From the NCBI GenBank assembly GCA_023101725.1, contig JALJCO010013652.1, positions 551,001 through 615,000 of the forward strand: a stretch of DNA of 64,000 bases, in the 5' to 3' direction. Numbering within the stretch: position 1 is the stretch's first letter; every line of letters begins with the position of its first letter. Origin of the DNA: Atherinomorus stipes (lineage: Eukaryota > Chordata > Actinopteri > Atheriniformes > Atherinidae). Shown here piece after piece: positions 33,330 through 46,858 of the stretch. The position numbers were made by a program, and so were the translations under genes. Below the pieces are notes generated by a model, which was not told the origin of the DNA, did not search any database, and saw only the letters and a program-made list of their open reading frames with translations.

Positions 33330-36300
33330 ACGTTTCAGTTTCACCTTTAATGTAGCCCCGGGGGAGGAGGCAGAAATGTCAGACTAGAAATACAGACAAC
33401 ACGGCAGACAAGAAGACAATGTTATCCGTTTAAATCCAACTGCAGTCTTCTCCTCCCTCTGAGGAAAGAGGAGAAACTGCAAATGTTTGCAAGTTCGAGT
33501 GCTCGGCAGAGCCGTTTCAGAAACAAAATCAGAAAGTTAGAGTCGGCACAGTGATGGAAATGGCTGAAATGTTTTTTGGACGCTCCTCCAAAGCCTCCAC
33601 TGAGTCTCCAGGAGCCTCTCTCACCGAAGCAGGGTCACCTGCTTGTAGCAATGCTGTTGATATGCTCTATATGCGAAATACTGTATACAGTGACACTGCT
33701 GCTTGTTTTGCTATGATGTGAAAGTTGCTGATAAATTGACGTATGTGCAAGTACTTGTGTATTTACCCAACTTCCAACGTTGTACTTTGAACCTGTGAAT
33801 CCTCAGTGAGGCCTCTTCGAGCATGGCCAAAATATTTCAGCTTCGTCAGTGTAACATTTCAGTGGATTTCTTTGTGCTCTAAGGTGATGCTTTGCTGCTG
33901 CCACAGATATTTCTAATAATATATCTAATACACTATGTGTTGGAAAGGTTGTGTCCTATTTTTATAATGTCATATTAGTGTTTTGCCAGTTTGCTTCAGG
34001 TGGCTTTTCTTTCAGCCAAGATAGAATCTCTGAATCTATGTATGCTTGGACAGACAACACTATGTTCAGTCATTTATCTGGGCTGGTTTAGACGCCTCTT
34101 ATTAAAAATGCAACTAAAAGAAGTTATCAGAAATTATTTTATTTATTTATATTCACAAAGCCTGTCTTTTTGCACCTCAATAACTTTCAGTGAGGAAATT
34201 TAATTGGAAAGTTGATTTCTTTTTCTGCAGCAATGATGTAATGATTAGATTGCTTATTCCTCTTGTCACTGATTTAAACAGAGCTGAAAGTGTGACACTT
34301 TTCTCATCCAGAAATATAGAACAGCTGTTAGAGGTGATCCTGATAAGTCTGTATGAAAAGAAAAAGTCCCTGTTGATTTATTTTTTCATGACTGCTGAGA
34401 GAAAAATGGTTTATCGTTACCCATCTTAACAAAGTAGAAACGTTGATTCTCTGCAGTGGAGACATTTTAGGACAGAGGCATCTCTTAAATTCAGTCTTTG
34501 TCTTTTATTCTGAGCTTCAGTGTTATGCTATTTTTAGCATCTTCACACTCAGACTCACAGGAGTTCACATTCATTTCGATGGAGTAGTTTCCCATTACAT
34601 GAGTTATGTGCAACCAGAAAGGTGAAAATAATTTCCAAAAATCTCACTCAGTCCTTCAAATGTGTTTAAACCAGTTGGACCGCAGAAGCTTCTAGCTGCT
34701 GGTGATGCTTCATATAACTGCTGGAGTTCATAATGCATCCTTGACTGAAGCAAACTACTCATTTCAGTGGTTTAAAAGAAAAAAATCATGTGAAAAGTTG
34801 CATTTTTACCTTGTTTTTCCAGGTAGAACACACTGAACGCAACACTATTTGATGCACAGTAAATGATTTGCAGCAGTGTTTGCTGAAAGAATGACTGACA
34901 GCATTTGTTTAAGGTGGTTGGAGATGTGATGGAAGAATAACTCATGGGACTTTAGAGTGCAGGTTTAAGTCACACCGAAGAGTATAATTGAAATAGTAAA
35001 TATACTTGAAATCACCTTAAACACTGAAGTCAACAGCTCTTATATTCACCCTTATTTATAACTAGTAATATACCCCAGTGTCCAACTCATGGACAAGCTC
35101 TTAGCCTTTTCTTTCTGAAGCACAGGGACGTTCTCTGCAGCTGTATATGATCATTTATCTCCCCATATCCATAAATAATGTACAGACCAGTGATGGGGAC
35201 AGAAAAATGACATAACATGTTGGGTTATCAGTAATTGACAAGACAACAGAAGGAGATCAGAAACTATAAACCCCTGAGCATGGAGCAAGTATTCAAGTCA
35301 AGTCGGAGAAAGCTGTTCTCCTTTTTTTCTTTTTTTTTTTTTTTTTTTTTTTTTTTCTTTTTTGTCTTGATTTCTGGCCTATTATTTAAAAAGATTTTAG
35401 TGTAGCACTTGTTATGCGTTCTGATTTGTTGGTTATGGTTAGAAAAGCCTGATGGTTTGATATTAAAATACATGAAGAAAGACATCCTATTGCAGAAAAA
35501 CTGAATGACATTTTCCTCATTGCCATGGCTACGTGTCCTCTGACTGTTCTGTTACCAGCTCCTGGAACCCGACATCCAAATATGATGCTCTGGGAGGTAA
35601 CCAGTACTTTAAAAAACAATTCAACCAACGCATGGGGGAGTGAGAACAGGCTGTTGTGGAGACTTTATTTACTTATTTGTTTTTTAGTCACCATTTGTGA
35701 AGGTTTTTAGAACCAAAATAACGTGTTATGAGTTAGAGAAATACAGCTGTACCCATTTGACACAAAATCAGTGACAAGTTGGGAAAGATTGTAATCATTC
35801 CTATCAGTGCTCTGCAGAAACAAAAACTGCCAATGCTTTATTCAGACAGCTGAGATGATAAGTTATCCAGAAACACTTCCGAAGAGGCAACAGTTTAGTC
35901 AACAGCTGGCAGGATATTTCTCTGATTATTTGATCTGCAGAGGTATTATCAGCATTAAGTTCCTGCAATTCATTTCCCCAATATCCAGTCCGCTGCTGTG
36001 GTGCAAATCATTTCATATATTTCTGCACTCAGCTGTTTAATTAAATATAGACCAGAAAGGCTTTACTGATAATATTTTAATAAGAAGAGTCAATACTTGT
36101 GTGTCAGTGTGTGTGAGAGAGATTGTTTAGATATTGTATTTTACTGACCAACATTATTCAGATTTCATGTTGAGATTTGCTTTAGATATAGCTGGTGTAT
36201 CTCCAGTCTCGAGAGGCGTGCTCAAACAAATGAAGCTGAAAAGTGCCAATCCCATACTTGACTCTTGATTCTTTAATGTTTTTCCAAATGTAAATAAATA

Positions 36301-38320
36301 ATGGAAGCTGGTTATCCTGTCCCTCATGTTGTTGTTGTGCTTCTGTGAAGGTAATTATTTTTCATATTGTGCTGCCACAACCACTGACAACTGTTCTCCA
36401 GTTACTGTGTTAATGGGTGAAATGCTTTCATTAAAATTTAATGGAATCTCTGATTATGTTGTTGATCTTTATTTTTATTGTACTCTGATATTTGCACCAG
36501 CTACTAGGATCTATTAAGGTATAAATCACACAAATTATTGCGATATAGATTTAGCAGATGGCAATTTCTGTAAGTAATTCTGCAATGGTTGGTTCACTTG
36601 GATTTAATCTGGGAGCCTGTCATCAATTTGCTGCTATGCAGGTGCTAATTTAACATACACATCACTTCCATTAAAAAAACAAAAAATAAAACAGGACATG
36701 ACAAGAAAAAGGAGGGATTAAGACAAATTAACAGGAATAACAGCACAGTGATATTTACTCTGTGTGAGATATGTTGTAATGTAAATATAACTATTCAGAG
36801 TTAAGACATAACTGTCGGGGTAAAAAGAGTTAAACCAATACCGTGCATACAATATGTACAATATATATACCATAATAGCAAACAGCTAAGTCATAACCTT
36901 GTATTCACAATAAAATAATCCACAATAGTAATGTTGTAATTCTAAGTATTGTATTGTAGTAATATTGTTATTGATTATAATTAGATAAATAAAACCATAA
37001 TTTTCAAATACTACTACTTCGGCGACCAACAACAATAACAATCCTTATTCATTTATCTTTTCATTTTGGGTTGTGTTGAGTTTGGTGGTGGGAGTGGGGT
37101 ATTGGCAGTATCCAGGGCAACAGCTGCTGTTTGTTGATATGAAGAGGTTGTTCTCTTATTCAGAAATGCTACCTGGGTCTCCCTCAGACCCATATGGAAG
37201 TTGATCTTAAGCTCGTGATCCTATATGAAAGTCTGTCCCTGTTTATAATAGAACCTGCTTATTATAGAGTGAATAAGAATGTTATATTTATCCCTCTCCA
37301 GTTGGTCTCAGGTGGGATTTTGGGTCCTGTTCCTGCAAGACTGCAGGAATGCCAGAGGGTAACCATCTGTGATTGGACCTTTAATACTGGGGAATCACTT
37401 GTTTCACCTTTTGTATTTATTATTTAGGCTTGTTGATCAATAGGTTGATGTATTGATTTGGACCGCTGTACTGTTTCACCCATAACTGGGACCACTGTGC
37501 ACTTGAATTCCAGCCCAAGTTAATGGTTAGTTGAACTTTAAAACATGTTTTGTATTTTTCTTAGACAGGAAAGCAGACAATTAATCTGCACATCCTGGAT
37601 TAGTGAAGAAAAGATGCTCATGACTGAGCTCATGGATGCTTTTTAAGGTCTTCAGAGCTTGTCTCTGACTGTGAATAAACTCTGCTAATTTTCTTTCAGG
37701 AGTGCATCTTTACCACTGTGCTTTTCTTTTCCCTTCCCTCATCCCTCAACACTCTTTTCTAACCAAATTCACATCAGTAATGTGACATTCTTCCTTTCTT
37801 AGATTAATCCTGAAGCTTGTTTATGGCATCCTCCCACTTTAAATACAACATCTAAAACAGTTTCCAGGCCTGATCTCTTTCTCAGCTCGTGTCTCCCTGG
37901 AATAATAACACTACCCAACTATTCATTAGTTTCATTAATCATAGGTGATATAATGATATACTCTAATATAATTCCAGCTGTGCAAACAGTAATATAACAA
38001 TAAAAGACTGGTTAATGAAAACAGAGTTGTTAGATCTTTGGCCATTCGGTCATTTAGGTTTTATTCCTTATCCAGATTAATTTAATAAACACAAATAAAA
38101 GTAAGTAAATAAATACTTCCTTAGATGAAAATCCCAAAGTGCTTCACAAGCATGTGAAGCCATGAGGTTTTAACTTTAAAACAACAATTTTATCACAAAA
38201 GCCCCGACTGCCTGAAAGAAATACCAGGATTTAAATCTGATGTGAAGTTTAACATTACATTAAGTCGCCCTATGCCTTTTAATTATGCTTTTGCATCATT
38301 GTGCACTGAGAGTGCTAGTT
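33330..38320. other. intergenic, no gene seen
   Basis: About 5 kb of AT-rich sequence with a long T run (35322-35364) and short microsatellites. I recognise no host exon, RNA gene or complete transposon here. Confidence 0.5.
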
Positions 38321-38329
38321 TTCACATTT

Positions 38330-38584
38330 AGATCATGTTTTTCTAATAGACAAACCACTGTTTATATCTTGGTGGAGGTGGTGGAGGAATGCATATACCT
38401 TGGAGTTCAGTTGGACACCAGACTAGACTGGAAATGCAACACTGAATCCATCTGCAAGGAAGGTCAGAGCAGACTCTAAACTCGAAGCTGAGATCATTCA
38501 ATGTCTGTACCAAGATATAGCATATCTTCTATAGGTCTGTTTTGGAAAGTGCAATCAGCTTTGCAGCAGCATCAGAACCAGAGA
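38330..38584 (+). pseudogene. LINE reverse-transcriptase C-terminal fragment, 5' part
   Basis: The + strand reads VEECIYLGVQLDTRLDW and then, with breaks, SVLESAISFAA. These match the region after the catalytic core in L2/Rex-like fish non-LTR retrotransposons (the YLGV...L.W and YRSVLESAI blocks). It is truncated, and it is interrupted at 38585 by another insertion, resuming at 39281. Confidence 0.7.
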
Positions 38585-39280
38585 GAGGGCAAACTCCGCC
38601 TCAGAACAGTGAAGCTCGCTTCCTTGTTGCAAATAGTGTAATCCTCCCTTCATCCGCTAGGGAGCTGGCTCCAAGAGCGAGCAAATCCCCATAGACTCCC
38701 ATGTTAAAAACGCCAACTTCACAGCAGAAATAAACAGGTTTACAGCCTGGTTCAAAAAATCATTTTAGGTTTATTAGGTCAAGTTTACCTTCATGTCAAC
38801 TGTGAGGGGGGTGAATTTTTTTATAACTCATTCGTTTAGATGTTATTTATTCTTCAAATTACACATAATTAAGGGCGTGTCCTTATGACAGACCGGAAGC
38901 TCCGCCTGCCGACCGGAGGCTCCTAGTTAGCTCCTTCTTTGCTCTTAATAAGGTCTCAGTTTGTTACAGAGTCGCACAACGGCGGTGTTTAGTCAGCGAA
39001 TTGCAAGTCTAAGCATGTCTTACCTTAACCATGCCGCTTAGGGGGCTTATCTTTGTTAGCTCCTCTTAGTTTCGTGTTAGCTCAGTTAGCGTTTAGCCCA
39101 CAGTACGTCAGCTGTCAATCATTTGCCCCGCGGCCGCGCTGTGCCCATTTTAGTATTTTCCTGGAGTGACGACGTACGTGACACGGCAAGATGGCGACGG
39201 TAAGACACGCCCACCTGGCTTCACATTTCTCTATTCAGAAGAGACCGGAAGCTACGTCCAGTAATTATATACAGTCTATG
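38585..39280. mobile_element. 696-bp insertion with 14-bp target duplication inside a LINE
   Basis: ATCAGAACCAGAGA occurs at 38571-38584 and again at 39281-39294, an exact 14-bp duplication. The insert begins GAGGGCAAACTCCGCC and ends GTAATTATATACAGTCTATG. It is much richer in CpG than its surroundings. A longish duplication suggests target-primed reverse transcription, but no poly(A) tail or RT is present and I cannot name the family. The complement begins CATAGACTGTATATAA, a motif I associate with common teleost repeats. Confidence 0.75.
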
Positions 39281-39430
39281 ATCAGAACCAGAGACTAGAA
39301 CAGATTAAACAAACTGATCCAGAAAGCTGGTTCTATGCTGGGTATAACTCTGGAGTCCCCGGAGATGATTGTCCAAAAGAGAATGCTGCAATCTTGAATT
39401 TCCCTTTGGGATAGATAAAGAATTTTTCAT
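39281..39430 (+). pseudogene. LINE reverse-transcriptase fragment, 3' part
   Basis: It continues the fragment at 38330-38584 after the insertion: LIQKAG and an LGI-like block are readable. It ends in GAATTTCCCTTTGGGATAG followed by ATAAAG, the kind of 3' end many fish LINEs have. Confidence 0.6.
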
Positions 39431-39439
39431 TTAATTTTT

Positions 39440-41960
39440 GCAGAAGGAATCTTGGTCCATTCTTCTTGAACACATGATTTTATCCCTTCAACTTTCTTTC
39501 GGTCCATTCCCAAAGATCTTGTACTGCATTGATGCATTTTGACTCCCTCCTTGCGTGATTCAGTTTTAGGTTACATTTCTGGGTGCAGTGGCAAACGCAG
39601 TGGAAATTATCAATAAGGTATTCCTGAGCCCATGTTAATCAAGGTGGCATGAGTTTTTTGGACAGTGCTACCAGATAGCATACTGTACTTACTGTTCTTA
39701 CTGTTCATCCAACTGTATTTTCAGTTTTGACCATTGCACTCTAAGATTTCCAGAGACTCTAAATCTTTTGTTTAGTGCAAAGTGTATATATTTCTTTCGT
39801 TTTTGTTTGTTTGTTTTAATTTGTATTGATTTTCTGGCAGAATTCGGCAAAAAGTAGAGAAGCAAATCGCGAGTTTGGTTGGAAAAAGCAAACCTTTGTG
39901 GATGCTTCTTTTACACCCTATCCTGACACCCTCACCTGTCACCTATCTGCTTTTTGTAGAATATAAAAAATCTTTTTAGTGAAATCTATCTTTGACTGAA
40001 TTTTCTTTATTTTTCTGTTGCTGGCATAAAATTCTAGATTTGTTTACATTCTCTACCATCAAATTAGATGGCTGAAACACAGAAAGTCCTTCCCTTAGTA
40101 TTTGTATGTTAAGTATTTGTATCGTGCCACTTAGTGTCAATGCTAATCATAGATTAAGTGTTGAATGCACACATCATATAAAACTCCATTGTTTGGAATG
40201 CATCTGGTTGCAAAGTTTGCAGACCCCGGTCACACGTGAGACTACTGCGTGAAATCACTGGTGAAAACATTCAGCTTTTGCATTTAATGCCAACTGAGGT
40301 GGTCTCAGTATCTGTTAGACCAGGAGATTCAAAGTGCCAGCTCTTCGTTGTCCCTCTTTCACCATCTCATCCAGCAACATAGTTGCCTCAAGTGACAAGT
40401 TTCTCTGTTATGGCTGAATATATACACTGCCTATTATTGAGAATGCAACACAAGCAACAGACTCATTCACCCTGTTGCTTGCTACCATCACTAATTCATC
40501 ACCCACATGTGCACACACACCCAAATACACTATTAGGTTTCCTTTGCCAGCTGCACACGATATGCTGCCTCTGCGTGTGACGGGGAAGAAAATGTTTTCC
40601 AATATCCTCCATCTGCCATTGTTCATTTCCATCCTCTGCAGAATGTCTCTTGCAGCTTATAGATTGATTCATAATGCTGTCTTCTCTAGAGCTGGGGGGG
40701 GGGGGACAGCTGAGACACAAGTGGACACTGAGGATCTGGGAGAGCGTATATAGTTGTGAGATGTAGCGGCACATTGTGAGAACCCATACTCTGGGGCAAA
40801 TTTGATTGGGGCAGTTTTCATCCTCGGCTTTCTTGACTTGAGAGAGGAAGGTTTAGGGCTGTTATTGGTTTTGGGATTACTATGGCAACCACAGATAAGA
40901 GCGCTCTCTGAGTGAAGGAATGAGACGAGAGATGGTGAGCGTGTACATGTGTGTCTTGTGGGAGTATTCCTGTTGAAATTACAATCCAGAACAGCTGGAG
41001 AACTCCGTGTTTACATATAAATATGATTTAGTGAAATCTTTAATCATCCGTCCTCAAAATATTTAAAGTGTGTATGATGTCAGAAACATGATGTTTGGGT
41101 AATGCATTGTATCACCAGTAATAATGCATAGATGTAATTACTTTAAAGACTGAATCATTCTGCATGGACGAAAAACGCAAATCCAGCACTGCGTGGAGCA
41201 TTTTCATTCATTAAACATGTGTAAAACTAATTAAAGTAGTTTCACTGCTGTACTTTAGAAAAAAAACACGCCAAAGCTGTTGTTCAGAAACAATGTTGTA
41301 TATTTTATATTCACAGTGACAGAAACATTCAGAGATGCAGCAAGAGAAAAAAAGATTGCTTTGTTAACCTTTTTACAATCAACTGTCTTTTAACAACACT
41401 ATGACATTATTGTTCTTCATTATTTTACAGTATTTTGTTCTCTACATATGCTTTAAGCCATCATGTTTCTGGGCAAAGATCTGTTGTCCAGTTTGTCACA
41501 GAGCTCCATCCTTGTATCCTGCATTAAAATGCCATTCTCTTTTTCTTTTTCCATCAAAAGCCTTGTTTTTCTCTCTTTATACATTCAGAGAAGTTTGTAT
41601 GCAGCTGATTTATGTGATGAAATTATACTGTAAATCAGAGCCTGCATAGGGTTACTGATTATTGCAGCGATCAGCTGTAAGTCCACCGTGATTAATGTGT
41701 ATCCTAGCAGGAGCTGCTTGCTCAGTACACAGTATGGCGGACATGGTGTTTGTTGTTGGTCAAGATGTTCTTCCTTATTGTCCTTAAGCCTTCTGAAACC
41801 TGGCAATGTTGTTACTAGATAACAAGGTGCTGTGCTGCTGCAATAGCACCAACCAACATATACAAACAAGAGAGATGTCTTTTGTTCATTTTGGTTTCAA
41901 GGAGAATGGATCCCCTTCTTACAGCCTGAATAGACCTGCACTGTTAGAGGATCTGGAGTG
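39440..41960. other. intergenic, no gene seen
   Basis: Non-coding sequence with a G run near 40694-40703. ORFs have no recognisable domains. Confidence 0.5.
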
Positions 41961-41969
41961 TAACACTGA

Positions 41970-42530
41970 CTGGACGCAACATTCATTTTCATTGCTACGC
42001 TGATGACACCCAGCTCTAATTGTAAACCGAACTCCCTCCCTCTCCGATTTTCTACAGGAAATCAGATCATGGTTTTCTCCTAAATTTTTCAAACTTAGCA
42101 GTGATAAGACTGAGGTCCTCATTGGTACTATATCCACCCTCTAAACTAAAGGATAAAAACTTCTCCATTCCCACGACACCTCTTCTGGTTCCCCCTTCTC
42201 CAGGTTAAGAGTATGGGGTTGAGAGCCTCCAGCAGCTTGCCCCCCCCCCACACACACTTTGGAAATCTCTGCCACTGATCATAAATTTCAGAGTCTCTCC
42301 TTCAAAGTCCACCTTAAAACACATTTTTAGACAGACAAATTCCCTTTAGTTCTGGGACTGGAATGACCTCAGAACTGCAATTTATTGCTGTTTTAATAAA
42401 CTTTTTTTAGGTTATTGTGGTTTTTGTTTGTTTGTTTTTTGTTTTTTTTTACTCTTTTCTCTGTATTCTTTCATCTTGTTTTTTGTACAGTGACCTTTAA
42501 TGTCATTAAAAATACTGTAAATAAAATGTA
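41970..42530 (+). pseudogene. L2/Rex-like LINE fragment with RT core
   Basis: The + strand encodes CYADDTQL with the YADD catalytic box at 41996-42007, then a stop. Further on, EIRSW..KFFKLSSDKTEVL and SFKVHLKTHF are readable, the usual downstream order in L2/Rex-type reverse transcriptases. It is 5'-truncated, and a C run occurs near 42240. Downstream AATAAAATGTATAG near 42520 resembles a LINE 3' end. Confidence 0.75.
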
Positions 42531-42774
42531 TAGTTTATTATTGCTTTTATCTGATCCAGAGGAATGTAGATTTCTTTGGCGACTCTTCAGCAAACTGTTT
42601 GTCCAATTACAGCTTATAAACTGTGACTAGACACATCAGGTTGTGTAGCCTCCTCCAGGGGCTTATCAGACATCAAAAAGATGAATATACTCACTGGGAA
42701 GTGTGGGTGATGATGTGAATGGAAAACAAAGATCAATACAATGACTGTGTCCTGTTTTTAATAACAAGTCTTAC

Positions 42775-43390
42775 GATCAGAAATGCCATACCTTCACATT
42801 TTATTTCTGAAGCACTTTAAAAACAACGTAACTGACCAAAGTGCTGTACAACACAAGTAAAAAACAATGCAAAAGGAGAGCAACGATAAAAATGTAAATA
42901 AAATCGTCACAAAAAAATATTTAAAACACAGATGACAACTCACATTGTGCCATTACTGTAAACACATTTTAGAAACAACAAGAAAAGGAGCCTGTCTAAT
43001 CTGCAGCAGGACCTTATTCCATATTTTCAGAGCTAAAACTGGAAAGGTTCTGGCTCCTCTAGATTTCTAAAATGTCTTTGAGAGGATGAAGCATTATTAG
43101 ACCAGTAAGAAAGAGCAAGACCATTAAGTGACTTAAAAACAAATAAAGTAATCTTAAAACGGATTTGTAGATGAACGGGGAGCCAATGAAGGGACGCTAA
43201 AACTGGAGTTATGTGCTTTGTTTGCTTGTACCAGTTAAAAACATGTGCAGCAGCATTGTACCAGCTGTAGGGAAGCCTGGCTAATTCCCATTAAAACAGA
43301 GTAACTATAATTCAGGTGGGGGGTAATAAAAGCATGGATTACTGTCTCTAGGTGGCGTCCAGACTGGAGAGGCTTGATTTTTGACTGAAA
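42775..43390 (-). repeat. dispersed repeat, LINE 3'-end-like
   Basis: On the minus strand the segment ends with GTACAGCACTTTGGTCAG followed by AAAGTGCTTCAGAAATAAA, typical of fish L2-type LINE 3' ends. The remainder contains GGAGCCAATGAAGGGACGC, a motif I associate with dispersed fish repeats. It has no coding capacity, and the family assignment is tentative. Confidence 0.45.
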
Positions 43391-44065
43391 GAAACATGAC
43401 TTTCCTACATCCTGTGTTCCATGTAATGCCTGTGTTCATTAACCATTATAACCTGCTGCCATGATTAAAATGCTCACGGGGAAATATGAGAGAAGATGCT
43501 TTTGCAGGAGAGCTGTATTTTTAGTCTGACCCGACACTAAATGAGATGTGGAAGACTGAATAATCCACATACACTGATCAGGCACTTCAACCACCGCTAA
43601 AGATGAAAGCCTGACATTGATTTCACATGGATGAACATTTCTGCAGACATGTAACAATAGCAATCGCAGACTCAGACTCCCCCATCAGGACAAGCCCAGC
43701 AAAGAGAGAGAGAGAAAAAAAACAAAAAACGCACAAGACGGCCTCAAAAAACACAAAGAATAGTTTGAGGTGTTCGTTCAGTCTCATGACTCCACAGATA
43801 CCACTTTACTGGAATGCCATCTTTGGGAAGTAGACCCAGTCCATAAAGTCCATTTGGTGTGGAGCACCAGAAACTGCAGGACACCCTCAGACGTTGTTTG
43901 TCCTCACCTTGATTTGTCAGAGCTCATGGAAAACATGAGGATTAGATCAGCATTTTAATAATGTCTCATAGTGATTGTTGGCTTTAGAATCAAATCAAAC
44001 TAAATTCATATCAAGACAGAATTTATGATCCAGCAAGCATCAAATTGTTATTGAATAATATAATA

Positions 44066-44722
44066 TTTTATTATACGGCTCTTTAGAACGCTGTAGAATG
44101 CTCCGTTGACTTGAATGGGTTTTCCCAACGTTCCAGCGGTCATTATTTTCGTATAGTGACCGCTGAAACAACAAAATGACCGCTGTCAATGGCAACGGAT
44201 CTTTTTTTTCTTTTTTAACCTGTGGTCTGACGGTGATTCTAATATCCCTCCACATTGCAAGTAGTCCGGTCTCTGAACGCCAAAAAAAAATAAATAAATA
44301 AATAAAACAGCAAGCAAGCACTTAGCAACACCTCGTTTCCAAAAATGGATGACTTCCCAATTAATTTGAACGTCTTCGGCGTGTGTGGAGATTTTGAGCG
44401 CTGGGTCCAGTCTGAGTTTAAGAAATCACCCTCTCCAAAACGAAAAAGACAAAAAGAAGACCAGTGATAAGACGCAGCTAGCAGCAGAGGAGGAAATGTC
44501 CAGTTCAACAAACAGGAATAGCCAGTGCTAGCCAAAAGTGCTAGTGCAAATTCCAGCCACAGTGACTCAACTAACAAACGTTGCTAACCAACAAGTTCCC
44601 CAACCTGGCCTCAACTGCGGGGAACTATTTCAGTCTGAGAGACATCAGAAAGTTATTTAACCCTTGCAATAATAGAAGACTTTAATTTGAATTTTATTTT
44701 TTGCAAGAAGCCGTATATTAAC
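44066..44722. repeat. unclassified dispersed element with TACGGCT ends
   Basis: It starts in ATTATACGGCTC (about 44072) and ends in AGCCGTATATTAA (about 44709-44721), short inverted ends. Inside is CGTTGACTTGAATGGG and a short ORF beginning MDDFPINLNVFGVCGDF. It is probably a non-autonomous DNA transposon; superfamily not assigned. Confidence 0.4.
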
Positions 44723-44801
44723 GGGATAATGTATGGAACGCAGGTCATTATTGGGAAATACTGACCTTCAGGCCGATGACCTGCGTTCCATACATTATCC
44801 C
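44723..44801. repeat. perfect 26-bp hairpin
   Basis: GGGATAATGTATGGAACGCA... at 44723-44748 is the exact reverse complement of 44776-44801, around a 27-nt loop. The stem would be a stable cruciform or RNA hairpin. It abuts the element at 44066-44722 and may belong to it. Confidence 0.85.
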
Positions 44802-46854
44802 TTACATATTGAGTGATTTTCCCTCCACAACTGAATATTCAGTTAGTTAGAAACTATTCATTAGAATAATGGCATCATGGTGCTTTTGAGAGTACTGCTA
44901 CATTCAACAATACCTCCACAGCACACGTGCTGGTTGTGTTTTCCAGCAGGAGCTGCAGTGGTGAGTTAGGCCGCCTCCTTTTAGTTTGGCTCCCAACAAT
45001 GCTTCAATCATGTCTTTACATTTTTCATGTAGACAGGGATTTATGTAAACAATGCCACGTGGACATGATTTTGGGGGGAATGTAGCAGAGAAAATTTTTG
45101 GAAAGATATTCGTGTTTGTGTGGACATGCCTTGAGTGGACAGTACCAGTAAATTACCTGTGTCCAAACTTTGGACTGGTATTGTGACGTACTGGGTATGA
45201 GAAACACATTGCAGGTGTGGCAGCCAGAAAACTAAAACCAGGGGAGCAACTAGAAATGCAAAGAAAATAAAATAAAACTAACCAGGAATAAAAATGAAAG
45301 AATGGATGGAAAACGTATTCATCCCTGAAGGTATTTTGCTTGTTTGTTTTGGTTATAAATCATCAATTATCTTTTTTCTTTCTTTTTTTTTCCTTCTCTA
45401 ACTTGTCCTGTCCAGCATCAAAGCAAGCAGAATGGAAATCCGATTGCTTTATTGTGTTGAACAGTTTTGTTTTGCCAAGGGGAGTTTTATGAACACAAGG
45501 CTCCTCTTGATATCCTGTTTATTCATTTTATTTCTTTAATTAAACATTTGTTTGTAACAGCATTCCATACCATACTGCTGGGCTTGACAAGGGAGAAATG
45601 AAAGTTAGTGGAACAGAAAGAAAGGACTGCAGAAGAGGAAGAGGAAGAGAGAGAGAGAGGAGAGAAAACATAAATCCACTTACACAGTTCACTGGTGCAT
45701 CTGTACAGAAAAGCCTAAACAACATTCCAAGGTCTCTGTTGGAAAACAAAACAAGCAATCCCCCACAGGAGGACCTGCACATGGCTTAAGTATCCTCAGA
45801 CTCATACAAACACATGCAGATCTATGCAGAGAAGAGGTTAAACCTAGTCAGCGCAACGGGAGAAGAGAAAGGTTAATCATTAATCATATGACAAAAATAG
45901 TTAATTTAGGTTCTGGTTCTGCAGGGTGGTGGATTTCACCTGGAAGTTCGTCATCTTTTTCCACTTCTGACTAAACATCCTTCATGTTGTTCTGCTGAAG
46001 CTTGCTGCCCAGCTTTTTCCTGCACTCCTCTTGGCACCATTTAAACTTCACTAACTCTGTCTCTCTCCCTTCCTAGCTGTCTTTTTTATGGTGGGCAGCT
46101 TTCTTCAGATCACTCAGGGCTTTACTGAGAAAACACCTCACTGTTCTTGTGGGGACGATGTTGTCCACATAAAAATTGATGTAATCAATCATACATTCAG
46201 GTGGGGCATTGGTAAAAAAAAAACTTCATGTGGTCCAGAGAGGACGTTTCAGCCTGTGGCCTCAAAACCCTTTTGCAGAGTATCTTAAGCATCATTTGGC
46301 CAGTTTTAATAGTCAATAAAAAGGAAACAAAGACAAAACAAACAACTAGAACTTATAACCTGGAAAGAGAAACAATTTTCTTTTTTTCAGCCACTGAATA
46401 TAAAAGACAGGAAACATGTTGATTTAATTACTGAAATAAAATTGTTTGCCTTAAAAAAAAAAAAGGGATAAAGTGTGTGAAAGGAAATGAAAACAGTTAT
46501 CTAAACTACTCTTTGGGGGCTTTTTCCCTCCAGAATCTCATCATATTGTGAGGATACTGAGAGAACCTGTATGTTCTCTCAGAGCAGCAAATTATTCATG
46601 TCTTTCATTAGAGTGACGGGACCCTGACACGATGTCCTCATCAATACAAGCACCTGACAGTTTCCTTTCCATCACTCCTGCTGTCTTTCTCAACCACTTA
46701 CAGCATGTTGCTCTTTAAACCTCCATCTCTCCCTGTCACATCACCATTAGTAGAAAACATCACATGTGGGTTTTTGATCGACACTTTGAGCTTGGAGCAT
46801 GAATCGTTTACATTACCTTACAAGCTGGGACTAAAACGGCTCTTTGTATTTGAT
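44802..46854. other. intergenic, no gene seen
   Basis: Non-coding sequence with an A-rich patch and an AG-rich stretch near 45640-45660. Nothing recognised. Confidence 0.5.
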
Positions 46855-46858
46855 TTAA

